From JAAXHE01 sp964551635 (GTDB lineage Bacteria; Latescibacterota; UBA2968; GCA-2709665): a stretch of DNA of 44,782 bases. Within the stretch, counting starts at the first letter, position 1. Every line of letters begins with the position of its first letter. This document shows positions 34,568 to 43,354 of the stretch, in pieces. The notes under the pieces were generated by a model. The model ran no database searches. It was not told the origin of the DNA and saw only the letters and a list, made by a program, of their open reading frames with translations. The stretch spans positions 1 through 44,782 of the forward strand of contig CAZKDZ010000036.1 of the NCBI GenBank assembly GCA_964551635.1. The letters run 5' to 3'. A program made the position numbers and the translations under genes.

Positions 34568-35473
34568 ATGAAATATCAGTTCTACATCCTGGACGTCTTC
34601 ACCCGGACGGCATTCGGGGGAAACCAGCTGGCGGTTCTGCCCGATGCAAAGGGTCTCAGATGTGACGGCATGCTCAAAGTCGCGCGTGAGTTCAATTTTT
34701 CGGAAACCACGTTCGTGTTTCCCCCCACAGATGGAACTGCGACTGCCAGGGTACGAATCTTCACGCCTGCGGCCGAGGTGGATTTCGCCGGTCATCCCAC
34801 GGTCGGCACGGCCTGCGCCCTCCGCTATGGCGGACATACGGTCTCGGATCTCGTTATTCTGGAAGAAAACGTCGGCCGGATTCCGGTGAGGATCTCCAAT
34901 GAGGACGGCGTATTGTATGGCACTCTGACCAGCGATGCGCCGTTGGATTACGCGGCGAAAGGACCCTCTACTTCGTCCCTTGCGGAAGTCCTCTCCCTCA
35001 ACGCGGATGACGTGCTCGACGGGTTCTTCGCGGGCGTGGGATTGGACTTCTGTTTCGCGCACCTGGTGTCGAGAGAGGCCGTGGACCGAGCATCCGTGGA
35101 CAAGCAGGCGTGGGGCAGATTGCTTTCCGATGCACGGTCGTCGGATATCTTTTTCTTTGCGGGCGAACTGAAATCCGGAGCGGAGATCTACGCGAGGATG
35201 TCGGCGCCTTCACACGGCATTGACGAAGACCCGGCCACGGGCAGCGCAGTCGCCGCGCTTGTCGGCGTTGCGGGACTAAGAAGCGGGATCCAATCGGGCG
35301 CGTTGGAACTGTCGGTAACGCAGGGCGTGAAGATGGGCCGCGCCAGCAGAATGGACGCGGCGGCCCGGCTCAGGGACGGAAAGGTCGTTTCCGTGGACGT
35401 CGGCGGTCCTGCACTATTGACCGCGACGGGCGACATCGAGATCGGTGACGAATGGCTTCTTGCGGCGAGGTGA
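34568..35473 (+). CDS. PhzF family epimerase/isomerase-like protein
   Basis: From ATG 34568 (MKYQFYILDVFT) 301 residues. The family signature appears as FTRTAFGGNQLAV near 11, the catalytic glutamate in EFNFSETTFV near 45, FTPAAEVDFAGHPTVGTA near 67, and EDPATGSAVAAL near 213. PhzF-type proteins share a diaminopimelate-epimerase fold and move protons by the glutamate. The original PhzF acts in phenazine synthesis, but no phenazine genes are present, so substrate is unknown. It starts the plus-strand block. The following amidotransferase-like gene begins seven bases after its stop. Confidence 0.9.
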   Translation: MKYQFYILDVFTRTAFGGNQLAVLPDAKGLRCDGMLKVAREFNFSETTFVFPPTDGTATARVRIFTPAAEVDFAGHPTVGTACALRYGGHTVSDLVILEENVGRIPVRISNEDGVLYGTLTSDAPLDYAAKGPSTSSLAEVLSLNADDVLDGFFAGVGLDFCFAHLVSREAVDRASVDKQAWGRLLSDARSSDIFFFAGELKSGAEIYARMSAPSHGIDEDPATGSAVAALVGVAGLRSGIQSGALELSVTQGVKMGRASRMDAAARLRDGKVVSVDVGGPALLTATGDIEIGDEWLLAAR

Positions 35474-35480
35474 CCTGGAG

Positions 35481-36239
35481 ATGCGGATCCTGATCGTCGA
35501 CGGATGGACCCGTGAAGGGAATCGGTCGCACGCGCACGCCGGGGTGCAGGAGCAGACGCACATCTTCGAGTCGCTCGTTCGTGAGTTCCAACCTGAAGCG
35601 GAAATCCGGATCGTCAATACGCACTTCGACGCCGGACAGTCAGACCTGGACTTTAGCGAGTACGATGGCGCGGTCTGGACGGGCGGGGGCGGGAACATCT
35701 ACCAGGACGATCCATTCAATCGCCGCCAACTCGCGTTGGGCGAACGCGTTCTTGCGGACATTCCCCGCGTCTGGGGCAGTTGCTGGGGGTTTCAGGTCAT
35801 CACGACCGTCTGCGGCGGGGAGGTGGCGCCGGCGCGCAATCCCGAAATCGGCATCGCAACCGGCATCTCAGTCCGATCAATGGATTTCGCCGAGACTCTG
35901 TATCGCGGCAAACCTCGCCTGTTCGACGCGCCCGCTCATCACTTCGACGAGACCGCCCGGCTGCCAGGCGAGTTCGAAATTGTCGCAGATAATGCGACAA
36001 CGCTGCAGGCCGTCGTATCGAAAGACCGGCGTATCACCTGCACGCAATACCATCCCGAACTGCCCTACGACTACATCGGTAGGCTGATGCAGCACTGGGC
36101 GTCGAATTACAGGTCGATGTTCGCGGAGGAAGACATCCAGAATCTGCTGGTGAGATTGAAGAAGAAAGAGAAGGAAGAAGAGAGTTTCAGGAAGATCGAG
36201 TTCGGGAATTGGCTGGAATTTGTGGGGACGGGTACCTGA
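35481..36239 (+). CDS. Class I glutamine amidotransferase-like protein
   Basis: 252 residues. The nucleophile elbow is WGSCWGFQ (cysteine near 98), and the His/Glu pair is in QYHPELPYD near 190. Other typical parts are LIVDGWTREGN at the N-terminus, VWTGGGGNIYQDD, and the CTQYHPE strand. A charged tail (KKKEKEEES) ends the protein. These proteins hydrolyse glutamine to give ammonia, or act as gamma-glutamyl hydrolases; the partner is unknown. The gene is in a pair with PhzF, with a gap of seven bases. It is the last gene with core-like composition before the island. Confidence 0.87.
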   Translation: MRILIVDGWTREGNRSHAHAGVQEQTHIFESLVREFQPEAEIRIVNTHFDAGQSDLDFSEYDGAVWTGGGGNIYQDDPFNRRQLALGERVLADIPRVWGSCWGFQVITTVCGGEVAPARNPEIGIATGISVRSMDFAETLYRGKPRLFDAPAHHFDETARLPGEFEIVADNATTLQAVVSKDRRITCTQYHPELPYDYIGRLMQHWASNYRSMFAEEDIQNLLVRLKKKEKEEESFRKIEFGNWLEFVGTGT

Positions 36240-36342
36240 GCCTATGTACCGAAAACGGTGGGATATTCACTGCTCAAGTAACCAGTTTGTATTTGCAACA
36301 ACGTCTAAATGCAAGGATTGAAGACCGCGAGGGAAACAAGAA

Positions 36343-37695
36343 ATGGGTGACACCTCAAGTAGTGCCACATCAAATACGGATACTGAACGAAAACTCAGCT
36401 TGGAAGACCGAAGTCGAAAGGCGATCGAAGAATCGATTCGGAAATACAGGCTTGCTCCAAACGAACAGTTACTGACCGACTTTCAGGGACGATCAGGATT
36501 GCCAACACGCGCCACAAAGAAGCTCGCATTTCTCGTGGCTGCGTACAAGCGGGAAGCCACCGTAGATCTCCTCAAGTCAATCAGTGATCAACCTGCAGGC
36601 ATCGTTCGATCGCTAAGAAAGGACGGCTTCGTTTTTCAGGATGACGGTAGAACGAATCCCAATTATCAGTTCATCAACTCTCAAGGAGCCGCCTGCAGGA
36701 AAATCATCGACTATATTCCGGCATCGCGCCCGCCCCGGGGTTGGGCTAAGGAACTCTTAAACAAGTCGATCGCTGCGGCGGTCTCTTCGATAGAGATTTA
36801 CAATAAGCCCGACTTCCAATATCGAGAGGAGACATTCTCGATTCTGCTTGTGAATGCGTGGGAACTGTTGGCCAAAGCGCGGATCTTGCAAAAAAGCGGC
36901 GGCAGGCGGACGTCCATCTATGTGAAGGGTGCAAACGGAAAGGTGAAGTTGAGCCAAGCCGGAAATCAGGTAACCCTGGGCATAGCTGCGGCTTCGAAAA
37001 AACTCGTAGCTGACGGAGATTTGGATGAGAGGTGCAATGCGAACTTGAGACTTCTAATAGAGATCCGGGACAACTCTGTGCATTTTATGAACAAAGATCT
37101 CAACTTTGTAAGAAGGATACAGGAGATTGGTTCGGCAGCGCTTCGGAACTACCTCACGGCATTGACGGAGTGGTTCGGGATCGATCTTTCCACTTTCGAC
37201 TTCTTTTTGATGCCTATTTCCTTCTATCCACCGGCTGAACTGGTCAGCTCTACTTCACGGCCCAACCAACAGATGCAGAACTTGGTGGAACATTTGCTCA
37301 GGGTACAGGGTGAGTGTTCTGGAGATGAGAACGGACTCTACTCTGTGGCATTATCGATACAAGTAAGATTCACCCGTTCATCGGCCGACTCGGACATTGC
37401 CGTTCGATGGACTGGTGAGCAAGACGCTCCGGCATTTACGGTGACGGAGGAAGATAGAATTCGTCGGCAGTATCCGCTTACCTATGCAGACGTCGTAAAT
37501 GGCTGTCGCTCGAAATATCATAACTTCAAAAAGAATCGGAGATTTAATGCGATAATGAAGGACCTGCAAAATCGGGATTTGCATGGTGAAAAGTACTGCA
37601 CGGTCCGATATTTGGATCTTGCAAAAAAGACGGGTTCGCAAAAGACATACTATAGTTCTGAGATCTACAAGGTTCTCCAAACGAAATATACCTGA
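36343..37695 (+). CDS. DUF3644 domain protein with HEPN-like R-x4-H motif
   Basis: 450 residues, no signal or membrane segment. The LLVNAWELLAKARILQKSGG stretch near 168-186 is characteristic of DUF3644. The later RDNSVHF (R242 ... H247) fits the R-x4-6-H motif of HEPN ribonucleases, in the right order after the helical NAWELL block. That is inference; DUF3644 has no established activity. The N-terminal 130 residues look like a winged-helix or PBSX-type region (RSLRKDGFVFQDDGRTNPNY). Composition is more AT-rich than the genes to the left. The ATG has a GAGGG site nine bases upstream. This is the first gene of the accessory island, and 408 bases separate it from the helicase cassette. Confidence 0.8.
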   Translation: MGDTSSSATSNTDTERKLSLEDRSRKAIEESIRKYRLAPNEQLLTDFQGRSGLPTRATKKLAFLVAAYKREATVDLLKSISDQPAGIVRSLRKDGFVFQDDGRTNPNYQFINSQGAACRKIIDYIPASRPPRGWAKELLNKSIAAAVSSIEIYNKPDFQYREETFSILLVNAWELLAKARILQKSGGRRTSIYVKGANGKVKLSQAGNQVTLGIAAASKKLVADGDLDERCNANLRLLIEIRDNSVHFMNKDLNFVRRIQEIGSAALRNYLTALTEWFGIDLSTFDFFLMPISFYPPAELVSSTSRPNQQMQNLVEHLLRVQGECSGDENGLYSVALSIQVRFTRSSADSDIAVRWTGEQDAPAFTVTEEDRIRRQYPLTYADVVNGCRSKYHNFKKNRRFNAIMKDLQNRDLHGEKYCTVRYLDLAKKTGSQKTYYSSEIYKVLQTKYT

Positions 37696-38103
37696 CGGGG
37701 GTGGTAGACGGATGAACAAGAATTGCGATTATTCCAGCTTGTCTCCATCCGAAATTGTAAGTATAATTGTTCAACACCGATACATTGATAAGACTCGCGG
37801 TTCGTTTTGCTTCCGCTTACAGAATTGCAACCTCTCACGCCGAAATCCTGCTACTGTTCATCACCGATAAAGGCTGGTGCGGATTTCACCACGCGTACTT
37901 GTACCGGATGTGAACTACCACCAGAAAACCCGACCAATATGTCAGACTCTGGTTGCCGTATTCGATACGGAGCTTGGCCAATCGAGTCGCTCAATCTGAA
38001 GACCGACAAGCAATGATAGCGAGGCCACGACCTTGTCAACCGGATTTCGGCCTGACACGTCAAGAATTCGCGATCTGATTTTGCTTATGGAGGTTTACAC
38101 TAA
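37696..38103 (+). other. Intergenic stretch with possible gene remnants
   Basis: In this 408-base gap an ATG frame (37712-37870, MNKNCDYSSLSPSEIV...) and a second frame (TTG 37767 to TGA 37913) overlap. The second has a protein-like run, ATSHAEILLLFITDKGWCGF then HHAYLYRM. The two could be halves of one frameshifted gene, but no family is recognised. A strong ribosome site TGGAGG lies ten bases before the start at 38104. No clear promoter was found. Confidence 0.35.
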
Positions 38104-38973
38104 ATGGATACGGAAACAAGCACCGTAGTATATCGCGCGCTGGCGTTAGGTGCAGGTGCGCAGAGTTCTGTCCTGGCGCTCTTGTTGTCCCGGTCCGACT
38201 CACGCTTAGCCAAGCTTGGCTATCCAAAGCCGGATGTTGCCGTTTTTGCTGACACAGGATGGGAGCCCAAATATGTATATCAGCATCTTGACTGGCTTGA
38301 GGAGCAGCTTACATTTCCGCTGATTCGGGTCACCGATGGAAACATAAAGACGAACCTGAAACAAGGTCGGACGGTGTCAGGACATCGCTTTGTCGACGTA
38401 CCATTGTTCATACTTGGTGAAAAGGGAAAAAAAGGTATTCTCCGACGGCAATGCACAAACCACTATAAGATCAGACCAATTTATCGTAGGACCAGGGCTC
38501 TGGCCGGAGGAAAGCGCGGACGCCCTTTTCCTAAGAATACACATGCTGAAATGTGGCTCGGAATCTCGCTAGACGAAGTAAGCCGAATGAAGCCAAGCCG
38601 CGAACCTTGGGTCGAGCACCGTTGGCCCCTCGTGGATATGGGTATGACCCGCGAAGAATGCATTGAATGGTTTAGTTCTGAATATCCGGATCGCTACCTG
38701 CCGCGATCGGCATGTGTAATTTGCCCGTATCGATCCGACGAACACTGGCTCGAATTGAAGCGAACAGAACCATCCAGTTACACCGAGGCCGTAAAGTTTG
38801 ATCGGTGGCTCCGCCACAGTGCAAAGAATCCGGTACGGCAACTTCTGAATGGGCGACCATATCTCCATGCTGCACGCCGCCCGCTAGAAAGCGTCATGGC
38901 GGAACGAGAAGCAGAAGACACCAACGAGTCCAACCCTTTCAATCAGGAATGCGAGGGACTCTGTGGTGTTTGA
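38104..38973 (+). CDS. PAPS-reductase-like adenine nucleotide alpha-hydrolase fold protein
   Basis: 289 residues. The N-terminal LGAGAQSSVLALLL (17-27) is a variant of the SGGxDS PP-loop. ADTGWEPKYVYQHLDWLEE and the RRQCTNHYKIRPIYR segment follow. WLGISLDEVSRMK, then MTREECIEW and CVICPYRSDEHW, are the family blocks. Cysteines 117, 186, 204 and 207 are spaced like the iron-sulfur ligands of DndC and TtcA-type PP-loop enzymes, though I infer this. Members are annotated as phosphoadenosine phosphosulfate reductase family, often in phage or mobile DNA; the reaction is not established. Its stop overlaps the helicase start by 11 bases. Confidence 0.85.
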   Translation: MDTETSTVVYRALALGAGAQSSVLALLLSRSDSRLAKLGYPKPDVAVFADTGWEPKYVYQHLDWLEEQLTFPLIRVTDGNIKTNLKQGRTVSGHRFVDVPLFILGEKGKKGILRRQCTNHYKIRPIYRRTRALAGGKRGRPFPKNTHAEMWLGISLDEVSRMKPSREPWVEHRWPLVDMGMTREECIEWFSSEYPDRYLPRSACVICPYRSDEHWLELKRTEPSSYTEAVKFDRWLRHSAKNPVRQLLNGRPYLHAARRPLESVMAEREAEDTNESNPFNQECEGLCGV

Positions 38974-40213
38974 GACGAACGAGGATTTGGTCAGCCCCAA
39001 GTATCCGCTACATTCATACCAGCGGCAGGTCTTGGCAGATATCCTTCGCGTTTTGGCGTTACCTGAGCGTCGAGTTGTCGCCCATCTGCCAACAGGTGCT
39101 GGAAAAACGAGAATCGCGGCCCACGCCGCCGCGCACCTGCTCAACGAGAAAGACGCGGACGACTCTCTTGTAATCTGGCTGGCCTCAACGGAGGAACTTT
39201 GTCAGCAGGCTGCAGAGCAACTCTCCTACGCTTGGAGATATCTTGGACGGCGTAGTGCATTTGTACACAGATATTGGGGTGATCGGTGGCTTGATCTTAG
39301 GGGTCTCCCGTCCGGATTTTTGGTAACGGGTTTGGCCAAGTTACGCTCAACCGCGGTCAAGGACATTACTCTGCTTGCCCATCTCGCGCATTGTGCAGCG
39401 CTTGTCATCTTTGACGAAGCGCACCAGGCACTCGCCGAAACTTATACATTCATTACCGAGCAACTATGTAGCGTCAGGCCACCGCTTCTCGGTCTTACAG
39501 CAACACCCGGACGCACGGCGAAACTAACGGATGCAGACTATCGACTTGCCGACATGTTTTGCCAAAACAAAGTCTCGATAGACCCACGAGGCCACGGTAG
39601 CGCCGTCACTTATTTGATCCATAACCGTTATTTGGCCGACCCTCACTTTGTGCATGTCAGTTTCGATTCTGAAGTTGCGATACCTGAGCCTCGACCTGGC
39701 ATGGATTACAACATTGACGATCTCGACAACCTCGGCCGCAACGACGAACGTACCCAAAAGATCGTCGAACTTGCGGAGCGCGCGGCTTCGCGGCACCCAC
39801 GCACGATTGTGTTCTGTCCGTCTGTGGATAGCGCATTGGAATGCAACGAGATTCTTCATGCCAGAGGAATTGCTGCTCAGGTGATTACAGCTAACACTCC
39901 TGGGGATGACCGTCGGGCTATCATCGATGAGTTCAAAAGCGACAAACGAGAGCCGATGGTGATCTTCAATTTTGGCGTACTCACGGCCGGATTCGATGCA
40001 CCACGTACCCGATGCGTCATAATCGCTCGGCCGACGACATCCCTGGTCCTTTACTCACAGATGGCGGGACGAGCCCTGCGCGGACCTAGAACCGGCGGGA
40101 ATTCAAAAGCAGAGATCTATACTGTAGCCGACACAAACCTTCCTGGATTCGGGTCTGTGACGGAGGCGTTTACGCACTGGGAGGATTTATGGTCGACCAA
40201 CTCGCCGAACTAA
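38963..40213 (+). CDS. DEAH-box superfamily 2 helicase
   Basis: 416 residues from a GTG (38963), with GAGGG a few bases upstream. Motif I is LPTGAGKTRIAA near 46, motif II FDEAHQAL near 151, motif III GLTATPGR, motif V LTAGFDAPRTRCVIIARP, and motif VI QMAGRALRGPR. It is a compact type like the RecG/restriction-enzyme helicases, with no extra nuclease domain. The ATPase cycle moves along or opens nucleic acid. Its last 25 bases overlap the GHKL gene, so the two are coupled. Loss of this gene should be tested for loss of the putative defence role. Confidence 0.92.
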   Translation: MVFETNEDLVSPKYPLHSYQRQVLADILRVLALPERRVVAHLPTGAGKTRIAAHAAAHLLNEKDADDSLVIWLASTEELCQQAAEQLSYAWRYLGRRSAFVHRYWGDRWLDLRGLPSGFLVTGLAKLRSTAVKDITLLAHLAHCAALVIFDEAHQALAETYTFITEQLCSVRPPLLGLTATPGRTAKLTDADYRLADMFCQNKVSIDPRGHGSAVTYLIHNRYLADPHFVHVSFDSEVAIPEPRPGMDYNIDDLDNLGRNDERTQKIVELAERAASRHPRTIVFCPSVDSALECNEILHARGIAAQVITANTPGDDRRAIIDEFKSDKREPMVIFNFGVLTAGFDAPRTRCVIIARPTTSLVLYSQMAGRALRGPRTGGNSKAEIYTVADTNLPGFGSVTEAFTHWEDLWSTNSPN

Positions 40214-42045
40214 AGGATGCGGATCGTAGCTTATTTCCGAGCAACTTCACCATTCGTGCGTTGCGAGACAGTCGCTACCACAACACAGCATACGCTATTG
40301 CCGAGTTGATTGACAACTCCGTAGAGGCCAATGCTTCGAACATTGACCTTCTTTGCTTGGAAGAGCTCCGCGAAGTTGGTGCTCGAACTAGGCGACGAGT
40401 AGCCGAGTTGGCAGTACTCGATAATGGCGACGGCATGGATGTGAAAATCCTATTCGACGCCCTCAAATTTGGCGGAGGTACTCGTCACGACTCGGACAGA
40501 GGCGTCGGGAAATATGGGATGGGCCTTCCAACTGCGTCAATGTCACAATGTAAAAGGGTGGATGTATGGACGTGGCAGAATGGCTTAGATTCGGTATGGC
40601 ACTCCAGCATCGACGCCGACCAAATCGCGCAAGGTCACCATGAGGTACCTATCCCTGACCAAGAAACACAGATACCGGAGGTTTGGATAAAGGCGGCGGG
40701 CGATGGTGTTTTCGATAACCAGTCGGGAACACTCGTGGTTTGGAGCAATCTCGATAAGATTCAATGGAAAACAGGCAGCACTATTCTTGCGCACACAGCG
40801 AGAGAGGTTGGGCGAATTCATCGACATTGGATTTATGCAGATATCACTAGGATTCGAACCGCTTCATTCCTTGCAAACCGTCCCAATGAACTTCGGGACG
40901 AGGCCTATGTTGTAGCAAACGACCCTCTCTACTTGATGACTCCTTCGTCTACGCCGGCCCCATGGGACAGGGAATCGATGTTTAAGCAGCGGGGCGAAGT
41001 GGTCCCTTACACGCGCAACGTCGACGGTCGTGAAGTAACCATTGAAGTTAAATATTCGATTGTCAAACCCGACGCATTGAAGACAGATAGAGTGACTCAA
41101 AATCCTGGTGATACGCCTCGTGGCAGACACACAAGGCACAATATTGGCGTTTCAGTCGTTCGGGAAGATCGAGAAATAATTCTCGAGGATGCCTTTCTCA
41201 GGGAAGGCGGCAGTGCAGACAATCCTCAGAACCGCTGGTGGGGCTGCGAAGTGCATTTTCGGCGGAGCTGTGATGAACTTTTCGGCGTTGACCACAATAA
41301 GCAAATGGTTGCGAATTTCACACAAGCTGCAAAAACGCTCGCTCGTGATGACCGCCCCAATCAGACAATCCTTGACGAGATGGGGATCGAAGATGATCTC
41401 ATCCATGAGATCGTTGGAGATATCAGAGACCAAACACGCGCAATGATGCGGGAAATCAGACAGATGTTCTCGCAGCGCCGAAACATCCGGAACGGCGGCA
41501 AAAGGAAAAACCCAGAGAGGAAGGCCGCGAAGACAGCTACTGACGCCGACCGAGACGCTATAGCCGCCGGCAAAGAGACGCCGACTAAGACGGATGAAGA
41601 CCGTGAACGAATTCCGTCTCAAGAGCGGGAAGCCCGGCTTACGGAACAATTCGTCGAATCTGGCCAAGCTGATCACGACGCACAACAATTAGCGAAGTTA
41701 TTGATACAAGAAGATCTTTCATACCAATTCAACTCAGCCCAGCTAGACGGCTATCAAATCTTCAATGTGCGCTCGAACCAGGGTATTCTGCACATCAACC
41801 TCAATACCGAGCACCCTATCTATGATCTCCTTAGGCACATCGAAGATGGCTTGCCAGAAGATGTCGACGAGAGTAACCCTGCCTTCCAGGCCAGCGTTGG
41901 TATCAGATTATTGTTGTCATCATGGGCCAGGATGGAAGACCAAACCGAAGCGCGAAAAGATCGAATAAGCATCCAGCACATCGCAACCAATTGGGGCCGT
42001 CAAGTCGACAAGGCGATCAGCCAACTTCGAGACAGAGACGGTTGA
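40189..42045 (+). CDS. GHKL (HSP90/MutL/histidine kinase-type) ATPase
   Basis: 618 residues. The Bergerat fold is shown by AIAELIDNSVEANA (N box, near 36-49), LDNGDGMD (G1, near 77) and GVGKYGMGLPTAS (G2, near 104). The middle is the expected alpha/beta transducer-like part. A charged linker (about 425-490: KRKNPERKAAKTATDADRDA) leads to a C-terminal domain with no recognised family. The start ATG has GGGAGG six bases upstream. Proteins like this act as ATP-driven clamps; similar ATPases occur in several defence modules. The stop is two bases before the next start. Confidence 0.9.
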   Translation: MVDQLAELKDADRSLFPSNFTIRALRDSRYHNTAYAIAELIDNSVEANASNIDLLCLEELREVGARTRRRVAELAVLDNGDGMDVKILFDALKFGGGTRHDSDRGVGKYGMGLPTASMSQCKRVDVWTWQNGLDSVWHSSIDADQIAQGHHEVPIPDQETQIPEVWIKAAGDGVFDNQSGTLVVWSNLDKIQWKTGSTILAHTAREVGRIHRHWIYADITRIRTASFLANRPNELRDEAYVVANDPLYLMTPSSTPAPWDRESMFKQRGEVVPYTRNVDGREVTIEVKYSIVKPDALKTDRVTQNPGDTPRGRHTRHNIGVSVVREDREIILEDAFLREGGSADNPQNRWWGCEVHFRRSCDELFGVDHNKQMVANFTQAAKTLARDDRPNQTILDEMGIEDDLIHEIVGDIRDQTRAMMREIRQMFSQRRNIRNGGKRKNPERKAAKTATDADRDAIAAGKETPTKTDEDRERIPSQEREARLTEQFVESGQADHDAQQLAKLLIQEDLSYQFNSAQLDGYQIFNVRSNQGILHINLNTEHPIYDLLRHIEDGLPEDVDESNPAFQASVGIRLLLSSWARMEDQTEARKDRISIQHIATNWGRQVDKAISQLRDRDG

Positions 42046-42047
42046 GC

Positions 42048-42902
42048 ATGTACGAGCGACCAGGAGATATACTCAGCAATGATTGTTCAGGGGCACAAGA
42101 TATAATTCTCGCGGCACCTTACATAAAGGCTGATGCTCTCTTGCGGGTGTTGAAAGTTGTAGATTCAAAAGCATCGATCAACTGCATCACAAGGTGGAAT
42201 CCGCATGACCTCGCCGTTGGCGCTTCCGATATAGACTGTCGCGACATTATCACCGAGCGAGGTGGGTCATTTAGGCTACATGCATCGCTTCACGCCAAGT
42301 ATTACCGAACAGATAATCTTGTGCTGATCGGTTCAGCCAACCTTACAGCATCGGGAATGGGATGGTCGAGTGATACCAACCTTGAGATACTTTGTCGTCC
42401 TGAAGACGAATTTGACATAGAAGCCTTCCAAGCAGTTCTATTCGGAGAGTCGAGAGAAGTCAGTGATGAGGAATTTCACCATTGGGAATCCGTAACGAAA
42501 TTCACCAGAGCTGACGCCGCTTCAATTTCTGGATTACAGAAGCGGATTGACTCATGGCGACCATCGACCCGTGTTCCACAGCACCTGGTACTTGCCTACA
42601 ACGGGAGAGAAAACGCCATCGCCTCGTCCGACGAACAACGGGCGGCAAATCGGGATCTTAACGCGCTTCAATTGCCGAAAGGCTTGACCAACGTACAGGT
42701 CAAGTCGTGGGCCTTGACCTGTTTGCTTTCCTCCTCATTTACCAACGCCTCGATTCGATCACGGAAAGTCGATGCTCCCTACGCCTATCGCGAACTCGCC
42801 AAGAGATTCAACATTGGCTTCACGGAGGCTCGTAGGGACCTAGAGGCTGTAGAAATCTGGCTCCGATGGCTTGCACCCGAACTGATGAACCAAGACGACT
42901 GA
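42048..42902 (+). CDS. Phospholipase D-like (HKD) nuclease-family protein
   Basis: From ATG 42048 (MYERPGDILS) 284 residues; the longer open frame upstream is a shadow of the GHKL gene. One HKD motif is clear: HAKYYRTDN (H82, K84, D89), then VLIGSANLTASG. A single motif suggests a homodimer with a shared active site, as in Nuc and BfiI-type nucleases. The remainder, including QVKSWALTCLLSSSFTNAS and a C-terminal helical part, has no recognised family. It may cut nucleic acid opened by the helicase; this is inference. It ends the coupled cassette. Confidence 0.87.
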   Translation: MYERPGDILSNDCSGAQDIILAAPYIKADALLRVLKVVDSKASINCITRWNPHDLAVGASDIDCRDIITERGGSFRLHASLHAKYYRTDNLVLIGSANLTASGMGWSSDTNLEILCRPEDEFDIEAFQAVLFGESREVSDEEFHHWESVTKFTRADAASISGLQKRIDSWRPSTRVPQHLVLAYNGRENAIASSDEQRAANRDLNALQLPKGLTNVQVKSWALTCLLSSSFTNASIRSRKVDAPYAYRELAKRFNIGFTEARRDLEAVEIWLRWLAPELMNQDD

Positions 42903-43046
42903 ACTAGCCGGCATAGCTACTCAACTGAGGAAAATTCCGATTTCTCGTGGTTGCGCTGGTTGTTTATTTTCGTCGGGTAATGGATGTATGTTGTGCCCAT
43001 TGTCTAGCCCGACAACTTGAATGACTCGCAGCTTGGGACGCGAGAG

Positions 43047-43226
43047 ATGATAGAAAAAGCGGAAAAAGCCACGAGGTTTCCCAAGGGTTGGGACGAGATA
43101 CGCGTTCAACGTCTACTCAGACATTACACATCCCAAACTGAGGAACAAGCGATGGAGGAAGACGAGACAGATCTGAAGGATAAAAGCCTCATGAAACCAC
43201 AAAACTGGAACCATGGATCGAATTAA
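43047..43226 (+). CDS. Small antitoxin-like protein, copy 1
   Basis: From ATG 43047 (MIEKAEKATRFPKGWDE) 59 residues; a TTG at 43017 is the alternative. The motif PKGWDEIRVQRLLRHYTSQT then EEQAMEEDE is a known type of short, acidic, uncharacterised protein that I associate with antitoxin-like or orphan regulator genes. It shares KGWDE and HYxSQT and EDE blocks with the ORF at 44004-44210, so they are paralogues. No toxin gene is adjacent. Confidence 0.6.
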   Translation: MIEKAEKATRFPKGWDEIRVQRLLRHYTSQTEEQAMEEDETDLKDKSLMKPQNWNHGSN

Positions 43227-43241
43227 ACCCTGGTTCCAGTT
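43203..43241. repeat. Perfect 11-bp inverted repeat at the gene end
   Basis: AACTGGAACCA (43203-43213) and TGGTTCCAGTT (43231-43241), separated by 17 bases, form a stem around the stop codon (43224-43226). A rho-independent type hairpin follows at once. Confidence 0.6.
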
Positions 43242-43248
43242 GTGTCGT

Positions 43249-43285
43249 CCACCCTTCTTGTAGGAGGGGCGGGTGGTTTTTTGTT
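43249..43285 (+). terminator. Rho-independent terminator
   Basis: CCACCC (43249-43254) pairs with GGGTGG (43271-43276), followed by TTTTTTGTTTT. It ends transcription after the small gene at 43047-43226 and would isolate the downstream winged-helix gene from the helicase cassette. Confidence 0.75.
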
Positions 43286-43354
43286 TTGACGTCTTTGACT
43301 ATAGGTGTTAGTTTGGTCGAAATGGTCCTACGAATTAATTCTTAAACTGGATAT

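Noticed and set aside
36310..36330. GCAAGGATTGAAGACC as a CRISPR repeat end
   Set aside because: Only one copy, with no regular spacing or second repeat.
38104..42902. Assignment to DISARM, Dnd or Mza systems
   Set aside because: DISARM needs a DUF1998 protein and a methylase, Dnd needs DndB/D/E, and Mza has Z1 and other parts; none were seen. Shared domain types alone are not enough.
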